The notes: generated by a model not told the origin, from the sequence alone. 64,000 nt of DNA from Halobacteriovoraceae bacterium (GCA_002713145.1 PAVS01000005.1:219048-283047); one strand, 5' to 3'; numbered from the stretch's first letter, positions 26,067 to 35,174 are shown. Translations and numbers: made by a program.

Positions 26067-26276
26067 ATGCCTAAAATTAAAGAACTTTCTAATGATCAAC
26101 TAGAAGACTATCTTGATGCTTATAATGCTATGTTGTCTACTCAACCTAAAAACAAAGAATATTTGCGAAAAGCCAGGTGTATTGAAGAAGCTCTCAATCG
26201 TAGAGAACAGACAGGTTATGATTTAGATCAACCTAAAAAAGGCTTTTTTAAAAGACTGTTTTCTAAGAAAAAATAA
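26067..26276 (+). CDS. Small hypothetical protein
   Basis: 69 residues, charged and helical (ELSNDQLEDYLDAYNAML), ending in a basic tail FFKRLFSKKK. It has a good promoter and AAGGAG, and lies two bases before the APC transporter gene, so the two form an operon. No family recognised. Confidence 0.65.
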   Translation: MPKIKELSNDQLEDYLDAYNAMLSTQPKNKEYLRKARCIEEALNRREQTGYDLDQPKKGFFKRLFSKKK

Positions 26277-26278
26277 TT

Positions 26279-28468
26279 ATGGCCAGTTTAGAGCGCCGTT
26301 TAGGCTTATTTTCCATCATCACTATTTGCATTAGCTCTATGATAGGTGATGGCATTTTTATTCTTCCCGCTCTTGGTTTCATGGCCACGGGACCTAGCCT
26401 CTTTATTGCTTTTCTCATTTCTGCCTTTTGTGTTTTTCCAGCTGCCGTTAGTAAAGCGGAATTAGCCACTGCCATGCCTACCAGCGGAGGGACTTATGTA
26501 TACTTAGAAAGAACTTTTGGACCCCTCGCTGGAACGATTGCTGGCCTTGGTCTTTTTATGTCTATTTTATTAAAAGCGAGTGTTTCTCTCTTTGGCATTG
26601 GTCTCTATCTTTCATTTGTTTCGAACTTTACAGACCTACATGTCATACTGTTTTTTCTCACGATCATTACTTTTCTCAACATTCTAGGAGTGGGGAAAGT
26701 TTCCAGTTTTGTTACAGCTGTATTGTTTATTACATTAACTTCAGTATTTATACTATGTATCTTTGCCGGCTTTAATATTCAACCGGCTTATTATGACCCC
26801 CTCCTTCCAAACGATATACTAGGACTTTTGAGTGCTTGTGGTATTTTATTTGTGGCCTACTCGGGTGTCACCAAAGTCGCTGCCATTGCTGAGGAAGTTA
26901 AAAACCCCGAGAGAAACTTGCCCGTGGGGATATTATTGTCACTTTTTATCACCACCATCCTCTACAGTTTAGTCAGCTTTATCTTAGTGGGAAATTTTGA
27001 TTTTCAAAGCATTACGAATTTCACTGAATTCAACCAAACTCCTATAGTCTTGCGACTTGCTTCTTCAGTAGGAGGTAAAGTTTTTATTCATATCATGGCC
27101 ATTGTCGCTGTGCTCACGATGGTTAATACCGCCAACGCTGGAATATTAGCAGGGAGTCGCTTTCCTTTTGCCATGGCCAGAGACCAATTGATTCCAGGCT
27201 TTTTAGGTAAGTTACATAAAAAGTTTTTAACCCCAGTGACCAGTATTTTATTATCTGGCTTCACGATTGCTATTATTCTTACTCAACTTGATGTCATTAA
27301 GATCGCTAAGCTTGCTTCAGCTTTTATGATTTTTATATTCATCATTATTAACTTTTCTATAATCGTGTTAAGAGAGTCAGGAGCACAGTGGTATAAACCT
27401 GGTTATAAAGCTCCTTTTTATCCCTTTGTCCAAATCTTTGGAATTTTAACCGGTTCTATTTTATTGATTGGAATTGGCCAACTTGCTATCTTTGCTATTA
27501 TTGGTATGGCGGTGCCTGGGGTGCTGATTTATTTTTTCTTTGCCCGCAAGAGAGTTTCTCGTAAAGGAGTTATTGGGATAAGAGGCCGTAGAACAGATTT
27601 AACTTCTCAACCTCCTCAAGAAATCAATAAACACTACTTGGGACAAGAATCAGAATTTACCACTGATGCGGAAGTTGTGATTGCTCTCTTTGGAAAAGAA
27701 CGATCGGCTGAAATGTTGGTGGAGATGGGAATCTCTATGGCCCAACATACCAGCATAGAAGTAGCACATATATTAGAAATTCCAGAACAAACTGATATTC
27801 ATGACTTAATTGAAGAGCCAGCCGAAATGAAATCAGTAAGAAGAAGAATTAACGCCATGGCCGAAGATAAAGATGAAAACATCACCTATGACCCCGTTGT
27901 CAGCCATGATGTATCCCGTACTATTTTTGAGATCTCACAAAGAGTTCACTGTAATTGGCTCTTGGTAGAATGGAGAGGCAAAGCAAGAGGAAGATTTACT
28001 TTTGATAACCCCATTGGTTGGTTGAAGTCACACCTCCAATGTAACTTAGCCGTTTTTAAAGATAAAGGCGTTCGTTATATCAGAAAAATAATGGTGGTTA
28101 TTCATAATGACAAAAATGATAAACTCATATTAAAAATGGCTGATCACTTGGCGAAAATTTATCTAGCCGAAGTCACTCTCATGCGTTTTGCAAAAACCTC
28201 TTCTAGCGATGAACATAAATCCTTTGAACAGCGGTATTTAAAAGAGCTTTCCCAGCAACTCACTGCTCCTACTCGTGTTAAAGTCGTTGTGGGTAAAAAC
28301 CAAGTCTCTTCTTTTATTGCGGAAACCATAGAATATGATTTGCTCATTATGGGGGCAAATGAACCTCGCCTCTTTAAAAGAATACAGGGAACTTTTAAAG
28401 ACAAGATGATGAGCCGTGCAGCTTGTTCTGTTTTAGCTGTTCATGAGTCGACTTTTATTCGTTCTTAG
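26279..28468 (+). CDS. APC-family amino-acid permease with two C-terminal UspA domains
   Basis: 729 residues. The N-terminal transporter part (about 1-430) has the APC signature SSMIGDGIFILPALG, AELATAMPTSGGTYVYLER and about 12 membrane spans. The cytoplasmic C-terminus carries two UspA-like units (about 460-590 and 595-729), the second ending DLLIMGANEP ... RAACSVLAVHE. Such fusions are known for cation/amino-acid transporters regulated by nucleotides. The substrate cannot be told. It starts two bases after the small gene. Confidence 0.85.
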   Translation: MASLERRLGLFSIITICISSMIGDGIFILPALGFMATGPSLFIAFLISAFCVFPAAVSKAELATAMPTSGGTYVYLERTFGPLAGTIAGLGLFMSILLKASVSLFGIGLYLSFVSNFTDLHVILFFLTIITFLNILGVGKVSSFVTAVLFITLTSVFILCIFAGFNIQPAYYDPLLPNDILGLLSACGILFVAYSGVTKVAAIAEEVKNPERNLPVGILLSLFITTILYSLVSFILVGNFDFQSITNFTEFNQTPIVLRLASSVGGKVFIHIMAIVAVLTMVNTANAGILAGSRFPFAMARDQLIPGFLGKLHKKFLTPVTSILLSGFTIAIILTQLDVIKIAKLASAFMIFIFIIINFSIIVLRESGAQWYKPGYKAPFYPFVQIFGILTGSILLIGIGQLAIFAIIGMAVPGVLIYFFFARKRVSRKGVIGIRGRRTDLTSQPPQEINKHYLGQESEFTTDAEVVIALFGKERSAEMLVEMGISMAQHTSIEVAHILEIPEQTDIHDLIEEPAEMKSVRRRINAMAEDKDENITYDPVVSHDVSRTIFEISQRVHCNWLLVEWRGKARGRFTFDNPIGWLKSHLQCNLAVFKDKGVRYIRKIMVVIHNDKNDKLILKMADHLAKIYLAEVTLMRFAKTSSSDEHKSFEQRYLKELSQQLTAPTRVKVVVGKNQVSSFIAETIEYDLLIMGANEPRLFKRIQGTFKDKMMSRAACSVLAVHESTFIRS

Positions 28469-28509
28469 GAAAACTACCTCATTAAAAGAGCGTGAATGAG
28501 AAAAACCTC

Positions 28510-28538
28510 TTGACGCAGCGCATTTTTACTGTTATCAT
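28510..28538 (+). promoter_or_regulatory. Promoter of the 280-residue lipoprotein gene
   Basis: TTGACG (28510-28515) and TATCAT (28533-28538) with exactly 17 bases between. The leader would be about 110 bases long, ending in CGGAGG before the ATG at 28658. Confidence 0.65.
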
Positions 28539-28657
28539 AGCCTCATTCCAAACAACAAAGCCCGTTTTTAAATTTCAAAACATTTATTCAAAAAAATCAA
28601 TCCAGGCTTTTTATCTTTTTCCCTATTTCAATCCCTGAAATAGCTCGGAGGTTATTC

Positions 28658-29500
28658 ATGAAACTCAACACGACTTTATTCAAAAACGTATGCACACTCA
28701 TGGGAACGCTGGCCCTTGTCTCATGTGAGAAACCCATCACGCAAGACCCAGTCAGTGCCCTCAATGGTCTCATGGGGGAATATGGATTTATCGGCTACGA
28801 AAATCCCTTAGAAAATTCTGGAACAGGAGTTATGCTGGCAGGACGACCTACCGCCTTGGCCTATGTCGCTCCAGCGGATGATTGCTTTAACCCAGAAGCC
28901 ATTCCAAGGGAGTACGATCGCCAACATTTTGATATGAAGAAAACCTATAACTTTCACGGAGATTTAGGATTTACCGTTTTTGGTTCCGCCCTCTTTGGTG
29001 CCGGATTTGGACTCACCAATAAACATATTGTTGAAGTTGAACTCAATGGACTTACGATTGAGTATATGTCTTCCATTGATGTCACTCATTGGTACCGCAA
29101 TGGGATGGATGATGTTTGTAAAGACTATCTAGATGATGTGGGGTTTGTGATCCAAGCGGCCATGGTTGATAGCATGAAAATTAAAATCAGTAATTTAAAA
29201 GGCACCAACCTCAGTCTTAACGCGGATAATATTTCACAATATATCGGAATAAACCTTGGAGTCGAATACTCTTTTCTGGATGAGTACACTCTTGAAATCA
29301 CCACTCCTAAATACGTAGGTTATCAATTAGGGAGATTGCGTTTAGAAGATGAAGGCAGAACTCTTTACCGTGCTATGGTTGCTGAAGACGATCAGTTTAT
29401 ATTTGAGCCAATTGGACTCTTTCAAGATGAAGAAGCTGTGGATATAGAAAAAGCGCTTATTCCTTCTGAGTTAGACCAAAATTCTGTGTACCTTCGTTAA
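28658..29500 (+). CDS. Lipoprotein of unknown function
   Basis: 280 residues. The signal ends with LALVSC, placing the lipid-modified cysteine at 23. The mature part is mixed alpha/beta with four or five short hydrophobic strands and no recognised domain. CGGAGG gives a good ribosome-binding site and the gene has its own promoter. A hairpin follows the stop. Possibly outer-membrane attached, since serine-type +2 sorting is not blocked (Glu at +2). Confidence 0.7.
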   Translation: MKLNTTLFKNVCTLMGTLALVSCEKPITQDPVSALNGLMGEYGFIGYENPLENSGTGVMLAGRPTALAYVAPADDCFNPEAIPREYDRQHFDMKKTYNFHGDLGFTVFGSALFGAGFGLTNKHIVEVELNGLTIEYMSSIDVTHWYRNGMDDVCKDYLDDVGFVIQAAMVDSMKIKISNLKGTNLSLNADNISQYIGINLGVEYSFLDEYTLEITTPKYVGYQLGRLRLEDEGRTLYRAMVAEDDQFIFEPIGLFQDEEAVDIEKALIPSELDQNSVYLR

Positions 29501-29510
29501 CAATCTCCAT

Positions 29511-29544
29511 ATACCAGGTGGTTAACACCCTAATCACCTGGTAT
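29511..29544. terminator. Strong hairpin after the lipoprotein gene
   Basis: ATACCAGGTG (29511-29520) pairs perfectly with CACCTGGTAT (29535-29544) around a 14-base loop. There is only a weak T-rich tail (TAATTTCAATTT), so it may slow transcription or protect the mRNA end rather than stop it fully. Confidence 0.5.
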
Positions 29545-29613
29545 TAATTTCAATTTAGTTTTCAAAGTCTTTTCTTTTTCATATATATGGCCTTCAATTT
29601 GTGGAGGATTGTT

Positions 29614-30198
29614 ATGAAAAATTTACTAGTTTTACTGGCCATTATTGTCCAGACCCAAGCTTTTTCAAGCGAAATTGTATTACTCGGACCAAAAGCTACT
29701 TGCGAATCTAAAGCGGATATCAAAAAGTCTCAAAGAAATGGTGTTTACCGAGTCAAGAGTGAAGAAATTAGAGAGCTTGAAAATACTATAGAGATAAGTA
29801 TTGCTGTTGAGCTGCTCACTTGTGCAAAAATGGGAGATGAATATCAATTCATCATCGATAATAACCATATGAGCGCCACATATTCAGAAATGGGTGCACT
29901 CTCACGTCAAATGATGACAGTCACTAGAACAGACATTAAAAAAAGCATCATTTTTTTTAATGATGATTCAAAAATCTTAGGTGATATCCAATTAGACGAA
30001 GCTTATGGAGAACAGAGAATCACTGTGGAAATTATGAAAAATGCTGCGTCAGTGAATAGATTTCCAAGATCAATTTCAAAGGGTGAATTCTATATTGATT
30101 TAGCTCTCAAAAGAATGACTAAATACTCAACCCCTGAGGGTGTCATTGGACCAATGAGACATATCACTCGTGGGTATAGAATCTTTTTTGATTTGTAA
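29614..30198 (+). CDS. Secreted hypothetical protein
   Basis: 194 residues from the ATG at 29614, preferred over the track start at 29587 because GGAGG lies six bases before it and a signal peptide (MKNLLVLLAIIVQTQAFSS) then begins cleanly. The mature part is beta-rich, with two cysteines (ATCESK, ELLTCAKM). No family recognised. A strong terminator follows. Confidence 0.65.
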   Translation: MKNLLVLLAIIVQTQAFSSEIVLLGPKATCESKADIKKSQRNGVYRVKSEEIRELENTIEISIAVELLTCAKMGDEYQFIIDNNHMSATYSEMGALSRQMMTVTRTDIKKSIIFFNDDSKILGDIQLDEAYGEQRITVEIMKNAASVNRFPRSISKGEFYIDLALKRMTKYSTPEGVIGPMRHITRGYRIFFDL

Positions 30199-30221
30199 TC
30201 ATAACAGACCTATATGATAAT
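30193..30221 (+). promoter_or_regulatory. Candidate promoter overlapping a terminator
   Basis: TTGTAA and GATAAT are spaced by 17 bases. Transcription from here would start near 30228, inside the 5' arm of the terminator hairpin, so the new RNA would escape it. Confidence 0.35.
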
Positions 30222-30250
30222 AAGCCTGAACTAAGTTTCAGGCTTTTTTT
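30222..30250 (+). terminator. Rho-independent terminator
   Basis: AAGCCTGAA (30222-30230) pairs perfectly with TTCAGGCTT (30237-30245) around a six-base loop and runs into seven Ts. The next ORF's ATG is the base after the T-run. Confidence 0.88.
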
Positions 30251-30511
30251 ATGGATAAACTCGAAGAAGAATTACTCAAAACACTTTCATTCATGGAGCC
30301 CATGAGCGAAGAGTTTATCTATCTAGACCTCGACCAACAATTTCTACTTGAAAATCCCGAACTGACAATCGAAGACCTCAAGTCCGCGCTCACGGCTTTA
30401 GAAAAACAATTAAAAATCAAACGAATGAGTTCTGAGAACCAAGAAAAGTGGATTAAAGTCTTTCCCAGAAAATCCCTATTTCAAAGACTTAAGCGCTTCA
30501 TAGGGTTATAA
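30251..30511 (+). CDS. Small acidic hypothetical protein starting right after a terminator
   Basis: 86 residues: an acidic helical N-terminus (MDKLEEELLKTLSFMEPMSEEF) and a basic C-terminal tail (RKSLFQRLKRFIGL). No Shine-Dalgarno: the ATG touches the T-run of the preceding terminator. Either a short transcript starting near 30228 is translated, or the true start is further in (ATG at about 30293). Reading-frame quality suggests a real gene; the function is unknown. Confidence 0.55.
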   Translation: MDKLEEELLKTLSFMEPMSEEFIYLDLDQQFLLENPELTIEDLKSALTALEKQLKIKRMSSENQEKWIKVFPRKSLFQRLKRFIGL

Positions 30512-30578
30512 ACAGGCTTATTTTGCCGCGGCCCTAGCTTCATTACATTAATTAGCTTGCCCCTACGATAAGCAGGGT

Positions 30579-30908
30579 ATGAAAATTATCACTCTCCTGC
30601 TACTCGTAAGTACTGGCCTATGTGCCGGACAATTTGAAATCAATGTTATGGAAATTGAGCCCGATTTTGCTCTTAAGTTTAATCTCTATAATGACCAACA
30701 AACTCAACAGACTGCGGTTTTAGATTGTCAGAGTTTTTTCCAGAAATTTGATATTTTTGATAAGTATCACCAGGTAACTCATGAAAATTTTCTCACGATA
30801 TCTGAATGTTATAAAATATATGAAAACACTGTTAATTGCCTAGAGGCGGGTCATGTTAAATGTATTGATTCCAGTGATATCTTTAATAACAAATGTTCCT
30901 GTGACTAA
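30579..30908 (+). CDS. Small secreted cysteine-rich hypothetical protein
   Basis: 109 residues. A signal peptide (about 1-16, ending GLCAGQ) is followed by a mature part with six cysteines (LDCQSF, SECYKI, VNCLEA, VKCIDS, KCSCD), consistent with disulfides in the periplasm. GCAGGG precedes the ATG. The stop lies one base before the IS end repeat. No family recognised. Confidence 0.62.
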   Translation: MKIITLLLLVSTGLCAGQFEINVMEIEPDFALKFNLYNDQQTQQTAVLDCQSFFQKFDIFDKYHQVTHENFLTISECYKIYENTVNCLEAGHVKCIDSSDIFNNKCSCD

Positions 30909-30909
30909 A

Positions 30910-30924
30910 AAACCGACCCACTAG
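30910..30924. repeat. IS end repeat, copy 1
   Basis: AAACCGACCCACTAG. It differs by one base from the 15-mer at 63845-63859. Both lie at the 3' side of minus-strand IS1-like transposase genes; the stop codon of this transposase (TAG) is part of the repeat. Confidence 0.55.
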
Positions 30925-31802
30925 CCTGAGGGTAAACCTCCTAAATAAATCTGGTTATAATAATACGTAAAAATTTCTAAATGACCTTTTAGTCGAACAG
31001 GATCTTGGGTTGTACACCAAGTTCTTCGAACCAATGTACTTATTCCATCTCGTAGCATACCAAGCGTATGGTTAATTCCGTAAAGAGGATCATAATGAGT
31101 CTTTTTTAGCTCTCCTTGTCCTGCAACACATCCACGCTCGCTTTTAAATTGAGAAAAAATACTTTGTGGAAAGTATTTATCAATTATTGGTTTGTAATTC
31201 TTATGCTCATCTGACTCTATCAAAGCTGTAGTGGCTACTATTGGTTTGATTGTTTGAAAAACATGTTCCAGATTTTCTCTGTGAAATGATTTTCGTGGGC
31301 CGTATTTTTTTATTGATAATTTAGAGAGATGACCAAATGAAGCGATTTGGCAGGGTGATGCATACAATATAAATCTTCTATCAGCATCACAGACAACTGT
31401 AATTGAGAGTGGCTTTAATTTTGTTTTCTCTTTTGTGATAAGGTCATCAAACTGAATATGACTTGCTTGAGAAAGTGATAACTTCTCACGAAATCGATTA
31501 TTTTTAATTGCCGCTTTTTTCGCCCAATAATCGAATTTTCTTTGCACAGTTTTCTTGTTCACACCCACTATTTTAGCCGCACGCCTTTGAGAAACTTTTG
31601 CTGCAAATAACTTCATTAATAAATGATTTACTCTTCTCTTTTTTTGCCCAAACTCTAAAGTTCCGGTGCTCGAACTAAATTGCTTGCCGCATACCTGACA
31701 TTTAAACCGCTGGATTCGACGAGAATCATTTGCTCTAAAATAGTGACCGTTTTTAATAATATTTTGGGAATGACATTGAATATTAGGGCAGTTTCTTTTC
31801 AT
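30921..31802 (-). CDS. IS1-like transposase
   Basis: 293 residues, apparently intact. The zinc ribbon is at about 5-45 (CPNIQCHSQ ... CQVCGKQFSSSTGT). A helix-turn-helix follows at about 70-95 (SQRRAAKIVGVNKKTVQRK). The DDE-like core has FDDLITKEKT, SDEHKNY, QGELKKTHYDPLYGINHT and WCTTQDPVRLKGHLEIF. No Shine-Dalgarno before the ATG, consistent with weak expression. The C-terminus is clearly related to the partial protein at 63910-64000. Confidence 0.85.
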   Translation of the reverse strand: MKRNCPNIQCHSQNIIKNGHYFRANDSRRIQRFKCQVCGKQFSSSTGTLEFGQKKRRVNHLLMKLFAAKVSQRRAAKIVGVNKKTVQRKFDYWAKKAAIKNNRFREKLSLSQASHIQFDDLITKEKTKLKPLSITVVCDADRRFILYASPCQIASFGHLSKLSIKKYGPRKSFHRENLEHVFQTIKPIVATTALIESDEHKNYKPIIDKYFPQSIFSQFKSERGCVAGQGELKKTHYDPLYGINHTLGMLRDGISTLVRRTWCTTQDPVRLKGHLEIFTYYYNQIYLGGLPSG

Positions 31803-31922
31803 GTAATTTCAACTGCAAATAGAGCTTTCTTTCTATCTCACTAAGTACCTGAAAATATTGAAACCACGAGAAAGGCACTAGAATAAAAAGTCACAGTTCT
31901 GGAAAAACTAAACATCATCGTT

Positions 31923-31933
31923 GTAGGTCAGTT
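31923..31933. repeat. Possible inverted end of the IS1-like element
   Basis: GTAGGTCAGTT resembles the reverse complement of the shared IS end (GTGGGTCGGTT) at 9 of 11 positions. It lies about 120 bases upstream of the transposase start. Confidence 0.3.
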
Positions 31934-31960
31934 AGTAAAAATTACAATTTAAGTCACCAG

Positions 31961-31991
31961 CCTTGAGATCAAGGTCATACCTCTTTATAAC
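31961..31991 (+). promoter_or_regulatory. Promoter with overlapping palindromic operator for the coiled-coil protein
   Basis: TTGAGA (31963-31968) and TATAAC (31986-31991) are spaced by 17 bases. The perfect palindrome CCTTGA-GA-TCAAGG (31961-31974) covers the -35 box, a classic place for a repressor or activator. Expected start near 31998. Confidence 0.6.
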
Positions 31992-32036
31992 TATATGCAG
32001 CATCCCTTTAATTAAATACGGAAACTTATAAAGAGG
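31980..32036 (+). repeat. Perfect 11-base inverted repeat before the coiled-coil gene
   Basis: CCTCTTTATAA (31980-31990) and TTATAAAGAGG (32026-32036) flank 35 bases. The right arm contains the Shine-Dalgarno AGAGG before the ATG at 32043. The left arm overlaps the -10 box, so it would be in RNA only if transcription starts further upstream; otherwise it may act as DNA. Confidence 0.55.
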
Positions 32037-32042
32037 CACACC

Positions 32043-35000
32043 ATGAAGAAGAATTCTTTGTTTATTATCCCTATGTTAGCACCTGCGCTTTTCATATCAT
32101 CAGCACAGGCGAATCTCCCTGACGAGATCAACTACTCCCCTTATGAACGAAGCTATAATTTAAGTGGTCAAAAGGTTGAGACCCTCACGGCGAGTTTAAA
32201 TAGAGCTCAATCTGAGTTGCAGACAGCTTATAATAATGAGTCAAACCTAACTGCTCAAATAGAGCAACTCGAAATCAATATTGCACGAACGAATAGCCAA
32301 ATTGAAAACCATATACTGGAACGTGATCAGTTAATTGTTGATTCTCAAAATTTAGATAATGACATAAGAAGAATTGAAAACAGGCTCAGTCGAGCTGAAG
32401 GTAGAAGAGCCGAACTTGAAAGAACAATAGATCGCGAACAACGAAAGCTAAGACCTTTTAAGCAAAAACTTGAACAGCTGCAACAACAACTGGGTGAGGC
32501 CAATAGAAAAGTCACACGCGCTAATGATAAACTTAAAAACCTTAAAAGTGCACAAGCTTCAGCTCAAAGAAATCTTCAAACGGCCAGACAGGCCAAAACA
32601 AATCTTGAAAATCAGCTTAAAACACAAGAAGCCACACTTGCAAATCTCGATAAACTTTTAAGTAATGCGCAAAAGCGAGTGCAAAACCTAGAGACACAAC
32701 TCAGTGAGACTCAAACACAAAAAATCACAGAGACTCAAAAACTCACGGCAATCACTCAAGAGATCACAGAGCTTATGCAACAAATGAGAGGGCTTCCCCC
32801 AAGAGGTCCACAAGCCAGAGAAATAAGACAAAAAATAGCTCAAAAGAGTGTAGAGAAAAGAGCGCAAGAAAAAGTTGTCAGTAGAATCAATCAACAGGCG
32901 GCAAGCCTCACCAGACAGGTGACTCAGGCCAAAGGAACTGTTGCTTCACTTAAAAACCAGCAAACAACTTTGCCTCAATCTATTAATCAAACAAAAACTC
33001 AAATCACCAATGCCCAAAAAGTTATTCGCACACGGAGAAGTGAGCTCGAGGCTGCAAAAACCAATGTTGAAAATCAACAAGCGAGAGTGAATTCTTTGGT
33101 GACGGAAGCCAATATTGCTTCAGCTGAAGTTAATGCTCAAAAAGAGGAAGTGATTCGCAGATCTGGTCCTCTTAATCAGGCCATGTCAAATCTTGGTAAT
33201 GTTAATGATCGAATTCGTACGATTGGTGAAAATTTAAGAGTGGCTTCTAACGATTACAACACTGTTTTAGATAAGATCAAATTTTTAGACCGTGAGATCC
33301 CTAACCTTCGTCGTTCTTCAGCAGATATGAACCGCGAGCTGAGAAGTGCCAATACAGACCTTATTGTTGCTCAAGACCAAATCATTACTTTGAATAGTGA
33401 TGTAACTATTCTCTCTTCAGACTTAAGAGCAGCCACCAATGACAGAGATATTAAATATCAAGAATATATCGTACGCTACAATCTTTATACAGATAAATTA
33501 AATGAAGCCAAAACATTAGGTATTTCCCAGACAGATGTGGCCTTAAGTATTGCAAGAGAAGACTCTCATCAATATGTAGTTGTTCAAGCAAACAAACTAG
33601 GTACTGTAGCCGGGACAGACATGGCGCAAGCTCAAGCCCAATACTGGGGAGCGATTAGAGCTGAGATCAAAGGTTATAATGATGGTTACAACCAAGGTTA
33701 TGCTTCTGATAGTGACCAGATGCGAGGTCAAGAAGAAGGAACTCGCGCGGGAATTAAAGCAGCTCAAGATTATGCCCAGACTGTACTAAAACCAAAATAT
33801 TTCACTGAAATTTTTGCTGAAGCTCTCAAGACTGGAAAAATGCAAAAAATGGATCAAGTGACTTTTTCACAAGCGGGAACTCAAAAATCACTTAATCAAA
33901 GTCTGGTCAAAAATGTGATGGAGTTTTTTGGAAGTGTAAGTCCTATTTCGGCGAATGAAATCAATCAATCATTGGATATCACGACAGATTTAGATACAAA
34001 GATTAACACATTCCAATCTAATTTATCAGCTGCGCAAACTCAGCAAGACAATTATAGTCTAGCGAGAAACACTTATACTGCTCCTACAATCATTCCTTTT
34101 CAAAATTATGACTGTAGTCAGGTTTATAAAGACTTGGCCGTTTTTGAGAAAGCTTGTGCCAACGAGTATGAAAAAGTATTTTCGTCAAAGTATCTTAGAG
34201 AACATCAAGAAAATTATTATGATCAGTATCCTACAGAGTTTACTACTATCACTGAAGACACCAGGGATAGCAAAATTGAAGCTCTATACAATCAAACAAT
34301 GGATGACCTCTACCCTATCGCAAATGCAAAAGGCCTGAGCGACGGTAAAGATCAAATTTATAAAGAAACTTTTGCTCTGGCAAAAAACAACGCTTACAAT
34401 AATGAGCTTCCCAATGCTGATGCAGTGGCGAAAGCTCAAGCAGGCAACGAAGTGCAAACCTGGGTGAGCAATAATGCTTCACTGACTATTGATAAAGCTG
34501 CCATTATCGGCACTGAATTAAGAGGGGGAAGCCCGGCAAAGATAAGGCTCGCCCTGAAAAATATTTCGCCCGTGGCACTCGATAAGCCCCTAGAAGTCGT
34601 TATAACCAATGCTCAAAATGCAGAGTTTGCCTCACGGACATTCTTTATAAAGTCAGCTGATGCGAACACGACAACAAATTTTGAAGATATCAGCTTTAAT
34701 GTCTCTGCCTTTGCAACCAGTGGCTCACAGATAAAAATTCAAGGAAAGGTAAAACTTCCCGGAGGAAAATATGAAGCTTCAAGAGAAGAATCTTTTGAAG
34801 TAGAAGCCCTTACTGTAGTGAACCCCAAGTTAAATTATAATGGGCTTGATTATGACTCCACTCCAAAAATAAAAGGGATCTTTAATTATTACACCCATGC
34901 CTTTAATGCCAATATTGCGGCAGCGGTAGAAGATATAAAAGATGGATATACAGTGACACTCAAACCTGTCAGCGGCTATGAGTCTCTTATCAAAATGCAA

Positions 35001-35168
35001 AACACTTCAGTTTTTACAGGAAAGATGACAAGAGGAACGAATAATCAGATGCGATTTGTTTACTCATTTCCCAAAGCTGCAGATAATAAAGTGGTCAAAC
35101 TTGAGCTTAAATATCTTTTCAAAGGTCGAGTGATGAAATCAGAAATAATTGAGTTAAGACCTCATTAA
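32043..35168 (+). CDS. Giant exported coiled-coil protein
   Basis: 1041 residues. A signal peptide (about 1-24, ending SSAQA) is followed by a very long coiled coil from about 35 to 480 (repeated Q/N/E/L heptad-like sequence). Next comes a Gly/Tyr-rich segment (YNDGYNQGYASDSD, near 545) and a mixed region with Gln-rich helices. The last 220 residues are beta-rich and look like an Ig-type or adhesion-type fold. No known family. It is probably periplasmic or surface-exposed and structural. It has a regulated-looking promoter and a strong terminator, so it is a single-gene unit. Confidence 0.72.
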   Translation: MKKNSLFIIPMLAPALFISSAQANLPDEINYSPYERSYNLSGQKVETLTASLNRAQSELQTAYNNESNLTAQIEQLEINIARTNSQIENHILERDQLIVDSQNLDNDIRRIENRLSRAEGRRAELERTIDREQRKLRPFKQKLEQLQQQLGEANRKVTRANDKLKNLKSAQASAQRNLQTARQAKTNLENQLKTQEATLANLDKLLSNAQKRVQNLETQLSETQTQKITETQKLTAITQEITELMQQMRGLPPRGPQAREIRQKIAQKSVEKRAQEKVVSRINQQAASLTRQVTQAKGTVASLKNQQTTLPQSINQTKTQITNAQKVIRTRRSELEAAKTNVENQQARVNSLVTEANIASAEVNAQKEEVIRRSGPLNQAMSNLGNVNDRIRTIGENLRVASNDYNTVLDKIKFLDREIPNLRRSSADMNRELRSANTDLIVAQDQIITLNSDVTILSSDLRAATNDRDIKYQEYIVRYNLYTDKLNEAKTLGISQTDVALSIAREDSHQYVVVQANKLGTVAGTDMAQAQAQYWGAIRAEIKGYNDGYNQGYASDSDQMRGQEEGTRAGIKAAQDYAQTVLKPKYFTEIFAEALKTGKMQKMDQVTFSQAGTQKSLNQSLVKNVMEFFGSVSPISANEINQSLDITTDLDTKINTFQSNLSAAQTQQDNYSLARNTYTAPTIIPFQNYDCSQVYKDLAVFEKACANEYEKVFSSKYLREHQENYYDQYPTEFTTITEDTRDSKIEALYNQTMDDLYPIANAKGLSDGKDQIYKETFALAKNNAYNNELPNADAVAKAQAGNEVQTWVSNNASLTIDKAAIIGTELRGGSPAKIRLALKNISPVALDKPLEVVITNAQNAEFASRTFFIKSADANTTTNFEDISFNVSAFATSGSQIKIQGKVKLPGGKYEASREESFEVEALTVVNPKLNYNGLDYDSTPKIKGIFNYYTHAFNANIAAAVEDIKDGYTVTLKPVSGYESLIKMQNTSVFTGKMTRGTNNQMRFVYSFPKAADNKVVKLELKYLFKGRVMKSEIIELRPH

Positions 35169-35174
35169 AATAAG

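Larger units (their letters stand above)
30910..31936 (-). mobile_element. IS1-like insertion sequence, about 1 kb
   Basis: One end is the AAACCGACCCACTAG repeat shared with a second copy near 63850. The other end is tentatively GTAGGTCAGTT (31923-31933), matching 9 of 11 positions of the inverted end (GTGGGTCGGTT). No exact target duplication was found, so the far boundary is uncertain and the insertion may be old. Confidence 0.4.

Noticed and set aside
28478-28500. Terminator CTCATT/AATGAG after the APC transporter
   Set aside because: Six weak pairs followed by As rather than Ts; too weak to call.
30910-31936. Exact target-site duplication flanking the IS
   Set aside because: Only similar A-rich bases flank the ends (ACTAAA and AGTAAA); no exact duplication.
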